From Dysosmobacter sp. (GTDB taxonomy: Bacteria; Bacillota; Clostridia; Oscillospirales; Oscillospiraceae), in assembly GCA_026169195.1 (NCBI GenBank), contig JAPFEH010000082.1, positions 1 through 38,934 on the forward strand: a stretch of DNA of 38,934 bases, written 5' to 3'. The notes beneath the pieces were generated by a model, which was not told where the DNA came from, did no database searches, and saw only the letters and a program-made list of their open reading frames with translations. The translations under genes and the position numbers were made by a program. Positions 16,957-25,683 of this stretch are shown in pieces (position 1 is the stretch's first letter; every line of letters starts with the position of its first letter).

Positions 16957-18348
16957 ATGGAAAAACTGATTGAAAACCATCTTTATACCGGAACGGTGGA
17001 GAGTTACTCCAGCGAGGGACTAGGCATTGTGCGGCTGAATGGTGCCGTGGTGTTCGTCCCGCAGGCTGTCCGGGGCGAGACTGTCGATTTGAAGATCACA
17101 AAGGTCATGAAGACCTGCGCCGCCGGAAAGATCGTCCGGATCAAGACGCCGTCTCCGGAGCGCACAAAACCGGAGTGCCCCTATTACGGCGCCTGCGGCG
17201 GCTGTGATTTTCAGCATCTGAGCTACACGGAGGAACTGTGGGCGAAGCGCCGGCGAGTGCAGGATGCGCTGGAGCGTCTGGGGGGGACCGGACTTCAGGT
17301 GGAGGAGATTCTGGGAGCCAAGGACCCCACCCACTACCGCAATAAGAGCCAGTATCCTGTCGGAGCTGACGGAGCCATCGGTTTTTTCCGGGCAAGGACC
17401 CATCAGGTGGTGCCGGTGGAGCGCTGTCTCATCCAGTCAGAGGTTTCTGATCAAACGGCAAAAGCAGTTGGAGAGTGGATGAAGCGGTATCGGATCACCC
17501 CCTATGATGAGCGGACAGGGAAGGGCTTGGTGCGCCATGTTTATGTGCGGGTGAACCGGAAGGGAGAGAGCCTTTGCTGCCTCGTTGCCAACGGCAGGAA
17601 AGTGCCGCGGGAACCGGAGCTGGCGGCCTATATCCGGGCGGCTGCGCCCCGGACGGCGGGCGTGGTGCTGAATACCAACTGCAAACAGGGCAATGTGATT
17701 CTGGGAGAAAAATACCGGACGCTATGGGGACAGGATTTTCTGCTGGATACCCTCTGCGGGTTGACCTTCAAGCTGTCGGTGCCCTCTTTTTATCAGGTGA
17801 ACCGGGAGCAGGCAGAGGTGCTGTATGACAAGGCGCTGGAGTTTGCAGGACTCACCGGACAGGAGACGGTTTTGGATCTTTACTGCGGCACTGGGACCAT
17901 TACCTTGTGTCTGGCGCGGCGGGCAAAGCGGGTCATCGGCGCGGAGATCGTGCCTCCCGCCATTGCGGATGCACGGGAAAATGCGCGGCGCAACGGGATC
18001 GAAAATGTGGAATTTTTCTGCGGAGATGCGGCGGCGGTGGCAGCAAAGCTGGAAGAAGACGGGTTGCGGCCCGATGTGATCACGGTGGACCCGCCCCGCA
18101 AGGGTCTGAGTCCGGAGGTGATCGCTTCCGTAACAGCCATGGGACCGGCGCGGGTGGTATATGTCTCCTGTGACCCTGCGACTCTGGGACGGGATGTGAA
18201 GATTTTCCAAGAGCTGGGGTACCAAGCGGTTCGTGCCTGCGCGGTGGATATGTTCCCCGGAACACGCCACGTGGAGACGGTGGTTCTTTTGTCCAGAGAC
18301 GATGCAGGATCGCTGCGGGCAATCCGGGAAGAAACGAAGATCGGATGA
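16957..18348 (+). CDS. 23S rRNA (uracil-5-)-methyltransferase, RlmD/RlmCD family
   Basis: This 463-residue protein has an N-terminal TRAM RNA-binding domain, then the iron-sulfur cysteines (CPYYGACGGCDFQ and a later C in VERCLIQ). The SAM-binding VLDLYCGTGTITLCLA follows, and the catalytic YVSCDPATLGRD contains the nucleophile cysteine. It should place m5U in 23S rRNA; which uridine (747 or 1939) cannot be told from sequence. The ribosome-binding site (AGAGG) is modest. In this organism group the genes are often annotated rlmD. Confidence 0.92.
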   Translation: MEKLIENHLYTGTVESYSSEGLGIVRLNGAVVFVPQAVRGETVDLKITKVMKTCAAGKIVRIKTPSPERTKPECPYYGACGGCDFQHLSYTEELWAKRRRVQDALERLGGTGLQVEEILGAKDPTHYRNKSQYPVGADGAIGFFRARTHQVVPVERCLIQSEVSDQTAKAVGEWMKRYRITPYDERTGKGLVRHVYVRVNRKGESLCCLVANGRKVPREPELAAYIRAAAPRTAGVVLNTNCKQGNVILGEKYRTLWGQDFLLDTLCGLTFKLSVPSFYQVNREQAEVLYDKALEFAGLTGQETVLDLYCGTGTITLCLARRAKRVIGAEIVPPAIADARENARRNGIENVEFFCGDAAAVAAKLEEDGLRPDVITVDPPRKGLSPEVIASVTAMGPARVVYVSCDPATLGRDVKIFQELGYQAVRACAVDMFPGTRHVETVVLLSRDDAGSLRAIREETKIG

Positions 18349-18465
18349 ATGCGGCGCCGCTGTCTGCGGGCCGGCTGTTTCCGGATGGACTGCAGAAGAC
18401 TGCGTGGAGCCTGCGATATTTTTGGATTGGACGAAAGTGCAGATTTATGAGAGGGGAGACTGCCG

Positions 18466-19275
18466 TTGGACCGACATCTTTTGAAAAACATCATCATTCT
18501 GATTCTGGTGTTGGTAAACGGATTTCTGCTGGGCGCACTTGTCCTGCGGAAAACAGCGGAAAACCACACGCGCCAACAGGCAGAAGAGCAGATGGTGGAG
18601 CTGTTCGCGGCGGACAGCATCACGCTTTATCCGAATGCGATCTCAAAGGAGACGCTTCCGCCTTCCCTCACACTGCTGCGGGATACCGGGCGGGAACGGC
18701 AGGCTGCCGCGTTTTTTCTGGGGGATGATCTGGTGGAAACGGATGAGGGCGGCGGTATCAGCACCTATACCGGAGCGTTGGGAACGGCGACCTTTCGCTC
18801 CAGCGGCAGCTTTGATATCAAAGGAAATCTGGCAAACAAGGATGCCGAGAATGTGTGTCGGGCCTTCTGTCAGGAGTTTTCCTATGATGTGTCCGCCTTT
18901 GTGCTGGATGAAACCGGCTCCGGCAGCGGTACAGCGGTGTTCCGCTGCGAACATCTGCCGGTGTTCAACTGCACCGTGGTCTTTACGCTGGAGCAGGGCC
19001 GCCTGACCGCCGTGAGCGGAACACTGCTTCCTGCGGAAGGCACTCCGTTCCAAGAAGCGCGGGAACCGCTGACTGCCCCGGGCGCGTTGATCGCCTTTCA
19101 AAAGGCTCATCGGGAAAGCGGCGCTGTGGGTTCAGCCGTCATGGAGATGTATGCCTGCTATGAACTGCAGAGCGCAGCGTCCTCCGCTTTGACCTTGACA
19201 CCTGTCTGGTGTGTAGTGACGGACATTGCCAATTATTATGTCAATGCCGTTTCCGGAGTGGTTACTTCGGGCTGA
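18466..19275 (+). CDS. Membrane-anchored extracytoplasmic protein, YycI/YycH-like
   Basis: The start is a TTG at 18466 with AGGGGAG upstream; the product has 269 residues. Residues about 6-26 are a transmembrane helix (KNIIILILVLVNGFLLGALV), leaving a large external domain. The layout (single N-terminal helix, beta-rich exterior, ending in an ITDIANYYVNAVSG-like strand, here VVTDIANYYVNAVSG) resembles YycI, a membrane regulator of the WalK kinase. Resemblance is structural and tentative. A YycJ-like gene lies downstream past murA, but no walRK genes are present in the window. Confidence 0.65.
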   Translation: MDRHLLKNIIILILVLVNGFLLGALVLRKTAENHTRQQAEEQMVELFAADSITLYPNAISKETLPPSLTLLRDTGRERQAAAFFLGDDLVETDEGGGISTYTGALGTATFRSSGSFDIKGNLANKDAENVCRAFCQEFSYDVSAFVLDETGSGSGTAVFRCEHLPVFNCTVVFTLEQGRLTAVSGTLLPAEGTPFQEAREPLTAPGALIAFQKAHRESGAVGSAVMEMYACYELQSAASSALTLTPVWCVVTDIANYYVNAVSGVVTSG

Positions 19276-19294
19276 ACCTTCCGTTTTTTGAGCT

Positions 19295-19358
19295 TTTCAT
19301 GAAGTTTCATGAAGTATAAAAGGAAAGGTTTGCATTTTTCCGCTTCGTGTGCTATGCT
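19295..19358 (+). promoter_or_regulatory. murA promoter with two tandem TTTCATGAAG sites
   Basis: TTGCAT (19330-19335), 17 bases, TATGCT (19353-19358) form a good promoter. Just upstream, TTTCATGAAG occurs twice without a gap (19295-19304 and 19305-19314). Its core TTCATGAA is palindromic, and a 10-base period places both on the same face of the helix, as in operator sites. The 150-base leader down to murA has no clear gene. Confidence 0.65.
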
Positions 19359-19510
19359 AATTATGTTTGTATGCCGCGGTGCGGCGCTGCCCGCACCCTT
19401 TTCCGCGGTTTGCTGGCTGGATGCTGGTATGAAGCGCCGCCAGACGGGCAAACTGTCCTTACCAAAGCACAGCTCATGGCTGTAAGCTGCTTGAAGAGAG
19501 GGTCACCATT

Positions 19511-20806
19511 TTGACGAAATATATTGTACAGGGCGGAAAACCCCTGTTTGGAGAAGTAGAGATCAGCGGCGCAAAGAACGCCGCTGTTGCCATCATTCCC
19601 GCCGCCCTTTTGGTGGACGGGATTTGCCGCATTGAAAACATTCCTCAGATTTCCGATGTTACGCTTTGCCTGAAAATTCTGGAGGATCTGGGGGCCGGGA
19701 TTCGCTGCATCAACCGCCACACGGTAGAGTTGGACTGCAGCCGCATCCGGACCACCCGGACCAATTATGAGATGTCCCGGAAGATCCGCGCCTCCTATTA
19801 CCTCATCGGCTCTTTGCTGGGCCGCTTCGGGGAGGCGGAGGTTGCCATGCCCGGCGGCTGCAATTTCGGCGGTGTCCGCCCCATCGACCAGCATGTCAAG
19901 GGGTTTGCGGCGTTGGGCGCCAAGGTATCTGTGGAGGGCGGCTTCATCCATGCCTCTGCTGGAGAGCAGGGACTGCGGGGCGCCAATATCTATCTGGATG
20001 TGGTATCCGTAGGCGCCACCATGAATATCATGATGGCGGCGGTGATGGCAAAAGGCGTCACTGTCATTGAAAATGCTGCCAAGGAACCTCATATCGTAGA
20101 TCTTGCCAACTTCCTGAACTCTATGGGCGCTAATATCCGCGGCGCAGGCACCGATACCATTAAAATCGACGGAGTGGACCGCCTGCGGGGAGGGAGCTAT
20201 GCCATCATCCCCGATCAGATCGAAGCGGGCACGTATATGGCCGCTGTTGCTGCGACCGGCGGGCAGGTGCTGGTGAAGAATATCATCCCCAAGCACATGG
20301 ACTGCATCACCGCCAAGCTTCTTGAGATGGGCGTTGAAGTGGAGGAAAACGGCGACACGCTGCTGGTTCGCCGCAACGGCAGACTGCAGAAAACCAACAT
20401 CAAGACACTGCCTTATCCCGGCTTCCCCACGGATATGCAGCCGCAGATCACCACGGTCCTCTCGCTGGCTGAGGGCACTTCGCTGGTGACAGAGGGCGTC
20501 TGGGGCAGCCGCTACCGCTATGTAGATGAGCTGAAACGGATGGGCGCCAATATTCAGGTGGATGATAAGACCGCCGTGGTAGAAGGGGTGGACCATCTGA
20601 CCGGTGCGCCGATTCAGGCCTATGACCTGCGCGCCGGCGCTGCGCTGGTGATCGCCGCGCTGGCTGCCCATGGACAAAGTGAGATTACGCAGGTTCAATA
20701 CATTGAACGGGGTTATGAGGATATCATTGAAAAGCTGCGGGCTCTCGGCGCCGATATCCGCGCTGTGGAGGAATCGGAGGCGGCAGAGGCTGCCAATGTG
20801 GGCTGA
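19511..20806 (+). CDS. murA: UDP-N-acetylglucosamine 1-carboxyvinyltransferase
   Basis: This 431-residue enzyme carries out the first committed step of peptidoglycan synthesis, adding enolpyruvate from PEP to UDP-GlcNAc in the cytoplasm. It begins at TTG 19511 (protein TKYIVQGGKPLFGEVEISGAKN split by the KPL turn), with a weak GAGAGGG upstream. The active-site cysteine is C117 in MPGGCNFGGVRPIDQH, the fosfomycin target. The C-terminus contains DLRAGAALVIAALAA, typical of MurA. A terminator hairpin follows. Confidence 0.96.
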   Translation: MTKYIVQGGKPLFGEVEISGAKNAAVAIIPAALLVDGICRIENIPQISDVTLCLKILEDLGAGIRCINRHTVELDCSRIRTTRTNYEMSRKIRASYYLIGSLLGRFGEAEVAMPGGCNFGGVRPIDQHVKGFAALGAKVSVEGGFIHASAGEQGLRGANIYLDVVSVGATMNIMMAAVMAKGVTVIENAAKEPHIVDLANFLNSMGANIRGAGTDTIKIDGVDRLRGGSYAIIPDQIEAGTYMAAVAATGGQVLVKNIIPKHMDCITAKLLEMGVEVEENGDTLLVRRNGRLQKTNIKTLPYPGFPTDMQPQITTVLSLAEGTSLVTEGVWGSRYRYVDELKRMGANIQVDDKTAVVEGVDHLTGAPIQAYDLRAGAALVIAALAAHGQSEITQVQYIERGYEDIIEKLRALGADIRAVEESEAAEAANVG

Positions 20807-20833
20807 AGTGTACACCGGTATTTGAATGGAATG

Positions 20834-20885
20834 AACGTCCGCCGAGGAGGGCGACCTTTTTGGCAGTCCCTCCGGCGGACGTTTT
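20834..20885 (+). terminator. murA terminator
   Basis: AACGTCCGCCG pairs with CGGCGGACGTT, with further pairing of GGAGGG and CCCTCC inside, and is followed by TTTT. It lies 28 bases after the murA stop. Confidence 0.85.
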
Positions 20886-20937
20886 CTGCGTATTCGTATC
20901 GGACTGCTTTCCCAACTCAGAGAAACGAGGTTGTTGT

Positions 20938-21741
20938 TTGATTACCCTACATACACTGGCCAGCGGTTCCTCCGGAAATGCCCTGCTGCTCTCCTGCGGC
21001 GAGACGCATCTGCTGGTGGATGCCGGCATCTCCTGCCGCCGCATTACCGCCGGATTACGGGAACTGGGTTTGACGCCCACGGACCTGCACACGATCCTGA
21101 TTACCCATACCCATGGGGACCATATTTCGGGACTTCCTGTGCTGCTCAAGCACACCGCCTGTCCCGTCCGTGCCCTTCCGCGCACCTGCAGAGAGCTGGA
21201 GTACCGTTTGGCGGACAGCGTCAGCAGCCGATTGCTTCCGTTGGAGCCATGCAGTGCGGAATGGATAGAAGGCTGTGCCGTTACCGCCATTCCGGTTTCT
21301 CACGATGCCCCGGGCGCCTGCGGCTACCGGTTTGACACAGAAGAGGGCAGTGTGGGTGTGCTGACGGACACCGGATTCATTACGGATGAGGCGATGGAGT
21401 GCCTGCCGGGAGTCGATCTGGCGGTGCTGGAGGCCAACCATGACGTGGAGTACCTCCGCAGCGGCCCTTATCCCTATTCCTTGAAGCAGCGCGTTCTGGG
21501 ACCGGCAGGCCACCTTTGCAATGAGGAGGCTGCCCGGTTTGCCGTGACGCTGGCGGAAGCCGGAGCGGGGGAGATCGTGCTGGCGCATCTCAGTCGGGAA
21601 AATAATACGCCTGCGATGGCGCAGCATACGGTGGAAACCGCCTTGTCTGCTGCCGGACTGCATCCGGCGGTATCCGTGGCCCCGCGGGACTGCCTCAGCC
21701 GCGGCTATACGGTGGTCAGGAGGGTTGTATGCAGAAAGTGA
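20938..21741 (+). CDS. MBL-fold metallohydrolase, YycJ/WalJ-like
   Basis: The start is probably the TTG at 20938, seven bases after GAGG, giving 267 residues that begin LITLHTLASGSSGNALLLS. The zinc site appears as THTHGDHISGLP, and further motifs are VSHDAPGACGYRF, GVLTDTGF and EANHDVEYL. YycJ-type proteins are linked to cell-wall control and DNA processing in Firmicutes; their substrate is not established. The last 13 bases overlap rlmH, a common Firmicute pairing. Confidence 0.88.
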   Translation: MITLHTLASGSSGNALLLSCGETHLLVDAGISCRRITAGLRELGLTPTDLHTILITHTHGDHISGLPVLLKHTACPVRALPRTCRELEYRLADSVSSRLLPLEPCSAEWIEGCAVTAIPVSHDAPGACGYRFDTEEGSVGVLTDTGFITDEAMECLPGVDLAVLEANHDVEYLRSGPYPYSLKQRVLGPAGHLCNEEAARFAVTLAEAGAGEIVLAHLSRENNTPAMAQHTVETALSAAGLHPAVSVAPRDCLSRGYTVVRRVVCRK

Positions 21742-22211
21742 CCATCCTCTGTGTGGGAAAGCTGAAAGAGAAATTCTATGCTGACGCGGCGGCGGAATAC
21801 AGCAAGCGCCTTTCCAGATTTTGCAGGCTGGAAATTCTGGAATTACCGGAGGAGCGCCTGCCGGAGACCCCGTCCAAGGCGCAGATCGATGCGGCGCTTT
21901 CCAAAGAGGCTGAAGCGATCCGGACGAAGATTCCGGCCTCTGCCTTTGTCATTGCCATGTGTGTGGAGGGGAAGCTTCGCTCCAGTGAAGAACTGGCTGA
22001 TTTGATGGAGGGCTGTGCCAGTCGCGGCGGAAGCCATGTGGTTTTCCTGATCGGCGGCTCTTTTGGGCTGCATCCGTCCGTGAAGGCGCTGGCTGCGGAA
22101 AAGCTCTCCATGTCCCCCATGACGTTTCCCCACCATCTGGCCCGTGTGATGCTGCTGGAGCAGGTCTACCGGGCATATCAGATCAATGCCGGGAGCCGTT
22201 ATCACAAATAA
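21729..22211 (+). CDS. rlmH: 23S rRNA (pseudouridine-1915-N3)-methyltransferase
   Basis: This 160-residue SPOUT enzyme methylates pseudouridine 1915 of 23S rRNA in the intact ribosome. It shows the family features VGKLKEKFY near the N-terminus, the IGGSFGLHPSV SAM-binding knot and the ending FPHHLARVMLLEQVYRAYQI plus GSRYHK. The ATG overlaps the upstream gene by 13 bases and is preceded by AGGAGGG inside that gene. The length is exactly that of the family. Confidence 0.97.
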   Translation: MQKVTILCVGKLKEKFYADAAAEYSKRLSRFCRLEILELPEERLPETPSKAQIDAALSKEAEAIRTKIPASAFVIAMCVEGKLRSSEELADLMEGCASRGGSHVVFLIGGSFGLHPSVKALAAEKLSMSPMTFPHHLARVMLLEQVYRAYQINAGSRYHK

Positions 22212-22214
22212 AAA

Positions 22215-22254
22215 CACAGCATTCCGGAAACGATCCCTTTTCTGGAATGCTGTT
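22215..22254 (+). terminator. Hairpin after rlmH
   Basis: AACAGC-type stem: CAGCATTCC pairs with GGAATGCTG over an 18-base loop. No long T run follows, so it is a weak terminator at best. The rest of the gap to 22332 holds only the next ribosome-binding site. Confidence 0.55.
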
Positions 22255-22331
22255 GAAGCGCTGCTGTCCCGCGTCTATCCGGGCAGCGCCTGAGTTAGAA
22301 GTTACGATCATCAAGAAGGAGGACGAACAGA

Positions 22332-24059
22332 ATGGATTTTATGAAGACCTACGAGCACTGGCTCAGCAGCCCCGCTTTGTCCGCTCAGGAAAAAGCGGAA
22401 TTGGAGGCGATTCGGGGTGATGAAAAAGAAATCGAATCCCGCTTTTTTGACCAGCTTGCGTTTGGTACTGCCGGACTTCGGGGCACCATGGGCGTTGGCC
22501 TGTACCGGATGAACGTCCATGTGATCCGCCATGCCACGCAGGCCTTTGCGCAGGTGGTGCTGGCTGAGGGCCCTGAAGCGGTGAAGCGCGGCGTGGCCAT
22601 CTGCTTTGACTGCCGCAACAATTCTGACCGGTTTGCACGGGAAGCTGCCTGCGTTATGGCGGGCAACGGCATCCCTGTGCGGCTTTTTGACGCGCTGCGG
22701 CCGACTCCGGAGCTGAGCTTTGCCGTGCGGGAGTATGGCTGTATCGCCGGAATCAATATCACCGCCAGCCACAATCCGAAAGAGTACAACGGCTACAAGG
22801 TCTATTGGGAGGACGGCGCACAGCTGCCGCCGAAGCACGCGGATGAAGTCGCCCGGATGATGCGGGAGCTGGATGTGTTCGACTGCGTGAAAACCATGGA
22901 GTATGATGCTGCCGTGGCAGAGGGGCGGATTGTGCTCATGGGCGCGGAAACGGACGAGAAGTTCCTTGCCAGAGTAATGGCGCAGGTCAATGACAAAGCG
23001 GTTGTGGAACAGGTAGCCGATACCTTCAAAATGGTGTATACGCCCTTCCACGGTACCGGCTATCAGCTGATTCCGGAAGCGCTGCGACGTTTGGGAATGA
23101 AGCATGTGATCTGCGTGCCGGAACAGATGGTCATTGATGGGAATTTCCCCACGGTTGTCTCTCCCAATCCGGAAAATCCGGAGGGATTCTATCTGGCGGT
23201 GGAAATCGCCAAGCGGGAAGGCGCGGACTTTATTCTGGGGTCTGATCCGGATGCCGACCGGGTGGGCATCATGGTCAATACCGGTGATGGGGAATTCAAG
23301 GTCATTTCCGGCAACCAGACCGGCGTCTTGATGCTGGACTATCTGATTGGCGCCATGAAGCGCAAGGGCACGCTTCCGGAAAAGCCTGTGGCCCTCAAGA
23401 CCATTGTCACCACGGAAATGGCACGAAAAGTGGCGGAGGTCAACGGACTTGAGAGCTACGATACCTTCACCGGTTTCAAATTTTTGGCGCAGAAAAAGGA
23501 TCAGCTGGAATCCTCCGGTCAGGGCAATGTGATTTTCGCCTATGAGGAGTCCTACGGTTATATGATGGGCGATTATGTCCGGGATAAAGACGCCGTTACC
23601 GCCGCCCTGATTCTGACGGAAATGGCGGCGTGGTATGCAAGTCAGGGGATGACCCTGTATGATGCGCTGCAGGCCCTGTATCAAAAATACGGGTTCTATG
23701 GGGAAAAGACGCTGAATCTGGTCATGCCGGGTCTGGACGGCCTGAAAAAGATGGCGGCTCTTATGAGCGGCCTGCGGGCGGAGCCTCCTGTTGAAATTGT
23801 GGGAGTGGCAGTTCGGGAGCAGAAGGATTATCAGGACGGCAGTGTGGTCTGCGTTGCGACCGGAGAACGCAGTACCATGGAACTGTCCGGTTCCAATGTG
23901 CTGCGCTATGAGATGTCTGACGGCACCAGCCTCATTGTCCGCCCCTCCGGTACGGAGCCGAAGGTCAAGGTATACATTCTGGCCAATGGCAGTACCCGGG
24001 AGGTGTGCGATCAAAAGGTCGCAAAGTATACTGTGTGGGCAGAGGGCCTGAAAAATTAA
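22332..24059 (+). CDS. Phosphohexomutase (phosphoglucomutase / phosphomannomutase family)
   Basis: This 575-residue alpha-D-phosphohexomutase has all four family motifs: the phosphoserine loop TASHNPKEYNGYK, the metal site GSDPDADRVGI, the sugar-binding EESYGYMMG region, and the phosphate-binding RPSGTEPKVKVYI. The N-terminal FGTAGLRGTMG is typical of the PgcA-like class. It should interconvert glucose-1-phosphate and glucose-6-phosphate, or the mannose equivalents. AGGAGG precedes the ATG, and a strong terminator follows. It is a single-gene unit. Confidence 0.93.
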   Translation: MDFMKTYEHWLSSPALSAQEKAELEAIRGDEKEIESRFFDQLAFGTAGLRGTMGVGLYRMNVHVIRHATQAFAQVVLAEGPEAVKRGVAICFDCRNNSDRFAREAACVMAGNGIPVRLFDALRPTPELSFAVREYGCIAGINITASHNPKEYNGYKVYWEDGAQLPPKHADEVARMMRELDVFDCVKTMEYDAAVAEGRIVLMGAETDEKFLARVMAQVNDKAVVEQVADTFKMVYTPFHGTGYQLIPEALRRLGMKHVICVPEQMVIDGNFPTVVSPNPENPEGFYLAVEIAKREGADFILGSDPDADRVGIMVNTGDGEFKVISGNQTGVLMLDYLIGAMKRKGTLPEKPVALKTIVTTEMARKVAEVNGLESYDTFTGFKFLAQKKDQLESSGQGNVIFAYEESYGYMMGDYVRDKDAVTAALILTEMAAWYASQGMTLYDALQALYQKYGFYGEKTLNLVMPGLDGLKKMAALMSGLRAEPPVEIVGVAVREQKDYQDGSVVCVATGERSTMELSGSNVLRYEMSDGTSLIVRPSGTEPKVKVYILANGSTREVCDQKVAKYTVWAEGLKN

Positions 24060-24065
24060 ATGCGG

Positions 24066-24102
24066 AAAAAGACCGCAGCCGGATCCGGCTGCGGTCTTTT
24101 TT
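24066..24102. terminator. Terminator of the phosphohexomutase gene
   Basis: The perfect palindrome GACCGCAGCCGG/CCGGCTGCGGTC is flanked by AAAAA and TTTTTT, 6 bases after the stop codon. Confidence 0.93.
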
Positions 24103-24154
24103 GCGTGCGGGGCTCATATCTTTCTGATAAGTCTATTGGAAAGGAAGTGCGCCC

Positions 24155-24772
24155 ATGAAACAGCAGTATCCCTTTTCGCTGCCGCCTCTTCCGGCCTCTT
24201 ATGATGCTTTGGCGCCGCAGCTGAACGGATGTACGCTGTATTTTCACCACGATCAGCACTTTGTCGCCTATGTAGAGACATTGAACCGCCTGCTGGCCCC
24301 CTATCCGGATTATCAGCGCTGGTCATTGGAGCAGCTTTGTCTGGAATGGCGTCAGCTGCCGGACGAGATCCGTCTAAGCGTGCGGGACAATGCCGGCGGC
24401 GTCTACAATCATGATCTGTATTTCAAAACACTGGCGCCGGCGTCTGCCGGCGGTCCGTCCGGTGCGCTGAAAGACGCCGTCATGCGGGAGTTCGGAAGCT
24501 TGCAGGCATTGCGGACGGCTTTGAAAGCAGCTGCACTGGGACAGTTCGGCTCTGGGTGGGCGTGGCTGGTGTTTGACCGCGGGGGCCGCTTGTCGATTCA
24601 AAAGACTGCCAATCAGGAAACACCCCTTCCCCTGCATCCGCTGCTGTGCTGCGATGTATGGGAGCACGCCTATTACCTGCAATATCAGAACCGTCGGGCG
24701 GAATATTTTGATAACTGGTGGCAGCTGCTCAACTGGCCGATGATCTCGGATGCTTACCGTTGGGACGCATAA
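24155..24772 (+). CDS. Fe/Mn superoxide dismutase
   Basis: This 205-residue protein matches Fe/Mn SOD. Metal ligands can be placed in YFHHDQHFVAYV (first His), GGVYNHDLYF (second His), and CDVWEHAYYLQYQN (Asp and third His), with the ending YFDNWWQLLNW. It converts superoxide to peroxide and oxygen. The metal cannot be told with certainty. It has AAAGGAAG upstream and no export signal. Such an enzyme in an anaerobe protects against brief oxygen exposure. It probably shares a transcript with the next gene, 20 bases away. Confidence 0.92.
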   Translation: MKQQYPFSLPPLPASYDALAPQLNGCTLYFHHDQHFVAYVETLNRLLAPYPDYQRWSLEQLCLEWRQLPDEIRLSVRDNAGGVYNHDLYFKTLAPASAGGPSGALKDAVMREFGSLQALRTALKAAALGQFGSGWAWLVFDRGGRLSIQKTANQETPLPLHPLLCCDVWEHAYYLQYQNRRAEYFDNWWQLLNWPMISDAYRWDA

Positions 24773-24792
24773 TATACAAAGAGGTGGTCGGA

Positions 24793-25395
24793 ATGCGGCG
24801 GATCTATCTTTGGGGAACACCGGAACAATACGGAAATTACCGTCGAGCCGTGGAAGCTGCCGGAGGGACCGTCCAATTTCGCGGAAATCCGGCAGAATGC
24901 TGGGCATTGCTGCTTCCGGGCGGAGGAGATTTGGAGCCATGGCGCTATGGGGAAGAAAACACGCAGTCAGGAAATCTGGATCCGGAGCGTGATCAGATGG
25001 AGCTTTTCCTGCTGGACTGGTTTTTGAGCCGGAAAAAACCGGTTTTGGGGATCTGCCGTGGAATCCAAGTAATCAATGTATATTTTGGAGGAACACTGGT
25101 ACAGGATGTGCCGGATCACGCTGCGATCGGTCGGCAGGACCGCATTCATGGAATCCGCAATATCGGCTCGCCATTGACGGAGGCCTGCGGCAGTCCCGAC
25201 ATGGTAAACAGCGCCCATCATCAGGCATTGGACCGGCTCGGTACAGGTCTGCGGGTCGTGCAGTGGGCGGAAGATGGCGTTCCGGAGGGGATCTGCCATG
25301 AACGGTTTCCGGTGTGGGGGGTCCAATGGCATCCGGAGCGGTTCCGGGGGGAAGCCGGAAAACGGTTGATAGCAGCCTTCCTCACAGATCACTGA
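24793..25395 (+). CDS. Class C26 glutamine amidotransferase (gamma-glutamyl hydrolase type)
   Basis: This 200-residue protein starts at the ATG at 24793, preceded by GAGGTGG. The catalytic triad is visible: the nucleophile cysteine in LGICRGIQVINVYFGG, and the histidine and glutamate in VQWHPERF. ALLLPGGGDLEPWRYG and SAHHQALDRL are also typical of the PuuD/gamma-glutamyl-GABA hydrolase group. The family cleaves gamma-glutamyl bonds; the substrate here is unknown. It lies 131 bases before the tRNA remnant and is the last host protein gene before the phage. Confidence 0.88.
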   Translation: MRRIYLWGTPEQYGNYRRAVEAAGGTVQFRGNPAECWALLLPGGGDLEPWRYGEENTQSGNLDPERDQMELFLLDWFLSRKKPVLGICRGIQVINVYFGGTLVQDVPDHAAIGRQDRIHGIRNIGSPLTEACGSPDMVNSAHHQALDRLGTGLRVVQWAEDGVPEGICHERFPVWGVQWHPERFRGEAGKRLIAAFLTDH

Positions 25396-25466
25396 AGGTA
25401 AGAAAACGAGAAAGGGGGACGAAAAGAAAAAACTTTCCAATTACGATATTTTTTTCACCGAACCGC

Positions 25467-25495
25467 TTGACAGTACTGTATTTCCATGGTATTAT
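25467..25495 (+). promoter_or_regulatory. tRNA-Gly promoter
   Basis: TTGACA (25467-25472), 17 bases, TATTAT (25490-25495) is a near-consensus promoter, placing the start near 25502 and the tRNA 5' end at 25528. Confidence 0.85.
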
Positions 25496-25527
25496 ATCCA
25501 AGCTGACATTTTCCACGGAGGGCGAAC

Positions 25528-25570
25528 GCAGGTGTAGCACAATGGTCAGGGCACCAGCCTTCCAAGCTAG
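25528..25570 (+). pseudogene. 5' half of tRNA-Gly (TCC anticodon), cut by phage integration (left attachment site)
   Basis: GCAGGTGTAGCACAATGG begins a tRNA acceptor strand, D arm and anticodon arm, with CCAGCCTTCCAAGCT around the TCC anticodon (CTTCCAA loop). The right half of the anticodon stem already mismatches (GCTAG instead of GCTGG), and no variable region, T arm (GTTCGA-like) or matching acceptor strand follows. The D stem also has a non-pairing position (GCAC against GGGC). A terminator hairpin follows at 25578. The integrase gene lies next to it, so this is best read as attL, with the crossover core around the anticodon loop. The 3' half should lie at the other end of the phage, outside the window. 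Confidence 0.75.
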
Positions 25571-25577
25571 TTTTTAG

Positions 25578-25610
25578 ACGACTGTACCCCTTGGGGCGCA
25601 GTCGTTTTGT
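25578..25610 (+). terminator. Terminator just inside the element
   Basis: ACGACTG (25578-25584) pairs with CAGTCGT (25599-25605), with inner CCCC/GGGG pairing, followed by TTTTGTGTTTT. It would stop transcription coming from the tRNA promoter. Confidence 0.8.
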
Positions 25611-25683
25611 GTTTTCTGGGTGCAACCTTTGGCAACCAAGATTTTTGGCTGGTTTACATAAAACTATCGAGAAATAAATATAG

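Noticed and set aside
19361-20815. A 484-codon minus-strand open frame opposite murA
   Set aside because: It is explained by murA codon use and contains no domain.
22311-24014. A 567-codon minus-strand open frame opposite the phosphohexomutase gene
   Set aside because: The plus-strand gene has all family motifs; the antisense frame has none and is a shadow.
25528-25605. A complete tRNA-Gly gene
   Set aside because: No T arm or matching 3' acceptor strand follows the anticodon arm. The following hairpin (ACGACTG/CAGTCGT) is a terminator and does not fit a tRNA T arm.
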